DNA from: Clostridium sp. CAG:138
GTDB taxonomy: Bacteria > Bacillota > Clostridia > Christensenellales > CAG-138
Assembly (NCBI GenBank): GCA_000435055.1
Contig: FR879690.1
Span: 1-5,972, forward strand
DNA: 5,972 nt
Direction: 5' to 3'
In this document: positions 4,498-5,972 of the stretch, piece after piece
How positions within the stretch are numbered: the stretch's first letter is position 1
How the letters are laid out: each line of letters begins with the position of its first letter
Notes under the pieces: generated by a model
Told to the model about the DNA's origin: nothing
Databases searched by the model: none
Seen by the model: only the letters and a program-made list of their open reading frames with translations
Made by a program: the position numbers and the translations under genes

Positions 4498-4740
4498 TCA
4501 GCCGATAACGAGCAGAACAAGAGCAAGCACACCGAGAACGGAAGCGAAGATAACGGTAAGCCTCTGGAGCTTTGCTTCCCTGCCCGCTTTTGCGTTGCGT
4601 GCCTGACCGAGAGCGGTCGTATCGTTGCCGAATGCACTGCCGAGACCGGCACTCTTTGCGTTCTGCGCAAGCACAACGATGACAAGAAGCACGGCGACAA
4701 TGACCATGAGGATGTTTACAATAATTTCAACAGTCTGCAT
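4498..4740 (-). CDS. secG: Preprotein translocase subunit SecG
   Basis: The 80-residue membrane protein is the small, non-essential subunit of the SecYEG export channel. It has two hydrophobic segments (about 5-25, EIIVNILMVIVAVLLVIVVL; and about 58-79, VIFASVLGVLALVLLVIG) joined by the conserved loop QNAKSAGLGSAFGNDT (26-41), with the GLGSAFG motif typical of the family. The start at 4740 is preferred over an in-frame ATG at 4770, because AAAGGG lies about 9 bases before 4740 and the promoter's predicted start is near 4769. It has its own promoter after gpmI and is followed by a probable terminator. Confidence 0.93.
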   Translation of the reverse strand: MQTVEIIVNILMVIVAVLLVIVVLAQNAKSAGLGSAFGNDTTALGQARNAKAGREAKLQRLTVIFASVLGVLALVLLVIG

Positions 4741-4775
4741 AACTAATAACCCTTTCAATTTCAACTGCATTTGGC

Positions 4776-4804
4776 ATTATAGCATTAAAAAGCCAAATAT
4801 GCAA
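4776..4804 (-). promoter_or_regulatory. Promoter of secG, within an inverted repeat
   Basis: Minus-strand TTGCAT (4799-4804) and TATAAT (4776-4781) are 17 bases apart, close to consensus. ATTTGGC (4769-4775) and GCCAAAT (4792-4798) form a 7-bp inverted repeat that brackets the -10 and spacer, so a regulator could occlude this promoter. Confidence 0.8.
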
Positions 4805-4840
4805 GCATAATTTTCGAATGCTGTCGATTATATAATTCGT

Positions 4841-5972
4841 TCATCGTTCAATCAGGCTGTGACCCGTCATTTCTTTCGGAACGGGCAGATGCATGATATC
4901 GAGAAGCGTCGGCGCAAGATCGCATAATCTTCCGCCGTCACGGAGTTTTTTGCCCTTTGCATCATCCGAAACCCAGATGAGCGGAACGGGATTGGTTGTG
5001 TGCGGGGTGAACGGTTCACCTTTTTCATCGAGCATCTGCTCACAATTGCCGTGATCGGCAGTGATGAGACAAGCTCCGCCGTTTTTGATAATACGGTCAA
5101 CCAGCGTCCCGACACAAACATCGACTGTTTCAACAGCTTTGACGGCAGCCTCGAAAACGCCCGTATGTCCGACCATATCGGTGTTGGCAAAGTTCAGAAC
5201 CATAAAATCATATTTGCCCGAATCGATGCATTCACACGCACGGCGCGTGACCTCGTACGCACTCATTTCCGGCTTCAGATCATATGTTGCAACATTCGGT
5301 GACGGAACAAGAATCCTGTCCTCGCCGTCGAAAACGCGTTCGATCCCTCCGTTGAAAAAGAAAGTAACATGAGCGTATTTCTCCGTTTCCGCAATGCGAA
5401 GCTGAGTTTTTCCGAGAGAGGAAAGGTACTCGCCCATGGTGTTTGAAAGCTGTTCGGGAGGAACGATGAGGCTGACTCTGCCGTTGAATTCCGCGGAATA
5501 CTGACTCATGCAAACGAATTTGACCGGAAAGTAACCGCGTCTGCGCTCGAACTGCGGAAAATCCCTGTCGATGAAGCAGCGTGTCAGCTGGCGCGCCCTG
5601 TCCGGGCGGAAATTAAAGAAGATAATGCTGTCGTTCGCATTAATTTTCGCAACAGGTTCACCGTTCTCGGTTATTACGCACGGTTTAATGAATTCGTCCG
5701 TAACACCGTTTTGGTATGATGTCTTAACGGCCTCCTCCGCATCCGAAAACATGTCTCCCTCGCCGTAAACAAGCGCGGAGTATGCTTTTTCCGTACGGTC
5801 GTAGTTATTGTTCCTGTCCATTGCATAATACCTACCTTCAACAGTTGCGATTTTCCCGCAGCCGCATTCGGCAAGCTTATCCTTCAACGCACGAACAAAA
5901 CCGAGTCCGCTGTCAACCGCCGTATCCCGTCCGTCAGTGAAGCAATGTACAAAAACCTTTTGCATTCCTGCC
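4841..5972 (-). CDS. gpmI: 2,3-bisphosphoglycerate-independent phosphoglycerate mutase (5' end outside window)
   Basis: This glycolytic enzyme interconverts 3- and 2-phosphoglycerate using two manganese ions in the cytosol. About 376 codons of the C-terminal part are visible; the frame stays open to the window edge, and family members run to about 510 residues. Counting from Met at 5965, all expected active-site residues of this part are present: Arg13-Asp14 (DGRD), Arg45 and Arg51 (GRYYAMDR), Arg120 and Arg123 (NFRPDR), Lys196 (ETEKYAH), metal ligands Asp263 and His267 (DMVGHTG), Asp304-His305 (ADHGN) and His322 (PHTTNPVP). Their spacing matches the Geobacillus enzyme as I remember it. The N-terminal part with the phosphorylated serine lies outside. 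The Met at 5965 is internal, not the start. The gene is intact as far as seen, with secG following after 100 bases. Confidence 0.97.
   Translation of the reverse strand, partial: AGMQKVFVHCFTDGRDTAVDSGLGFVRALKDKLAECGCGKIATVEGRYYAMDRNNNYDRTEKAYSALVYGEGDMFSDAEEAVKTSYQNGVTDEFIKPCVITENGEPVAKINANDSIIFFNFRPDRARQLTRCFIDRDFPQFERRRGYFPVKFVCMSQYSAEFNGRVSLIVPPEQLSNTMGEYLSSLGKTQLRIAETEKYAHVTFFFNGGIERVFDGEDRILVPSPNVATYDLKPEMSAYEVTRRACECIDSGKYDFMVLNFANTDMVGHTGVFEAAVKAVETVDVCVGTLVDRIIKNGGACLITADHGNCEQMLDEKGEPFTPHTTNPVPLIWVSDDAKGKKLRDGGRLCDLAPTLLDIMHLPVPKEMTGHSLIER

Overview
The window joins a piece of conserved chromosome to part of a mobile element. The right half (about 3390-5972, all on the minus strand) holds core genes of a low-to-mid-GC Gram-positive, most likely a gut-type member of the Clostridia. 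This is inferred from gene order and family resemblance, since no search could be run. Reading in the direction of transcription, the order is gpmI (cut by the window edge), secG, smpB and ssrA (tmRNA). The smpB/ssrA pair works together in trans-translation: SmpB delivers alanyl-tmRNA to stalled ribosomes, and the tmRNA adds a short degradation tag, read here as DESNFVPVAA. secG and ssrA each have a strong sigma70-type promoter with a 17-base spacer, and ssrA ends in its own terminator. The rnr gene that often lies between secG and smpB in Firmicutes is absent.

The left part (1 to about 3390) has the character of an integrative or mobilizable element that has lost parts. On the plus strand it carries a short serine-recombinase-like protein with alanine where the catalytic serine should be (17-412), a MobC-type relaxosome protein (2062-2391), a protein consisting of little more than a RepA_N replication-initiator domain (2625-3017), and a small acidic/basic conserved-looking protein (3130-3315). 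No relaxase, integrase or coupling protein is in view. The region upstream of mobC has imperfect 27-28 base direct repeats flanking a G/C hairpin and is a candidate oriT or operator. Between mobC and repA lies a 233-base stretch with palindromes and an unexplained small reading frame, where a relaxase might have been expected.

A minus-strand two-gene cargo unit sits inside the element: a 65-residue helix-turn-helix protein (1419-1616), followed 16 bases later by an N-terminally membrane-anchored protein of unknown function (612-1402). The second gene is broken by a single-base frameshift near 1130. A consensus-like promoter (TTGATT-17-TATAAT) drives the unit. Its upstream side faces a 446-base gene-free region with a series of hairpins, including two plus-strand terminators with no plus-strand gene before them. 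That region is the best place here for an undescribed small RNA or transcriptional insulator.

No clearly new multi-gene system can be demonstrated from this window alone. The most interesting items are the HTH plus membrane-protein cargo, the orphan terminator region, the Ser-to-Ala recombinase and the mobC-repA spacer.
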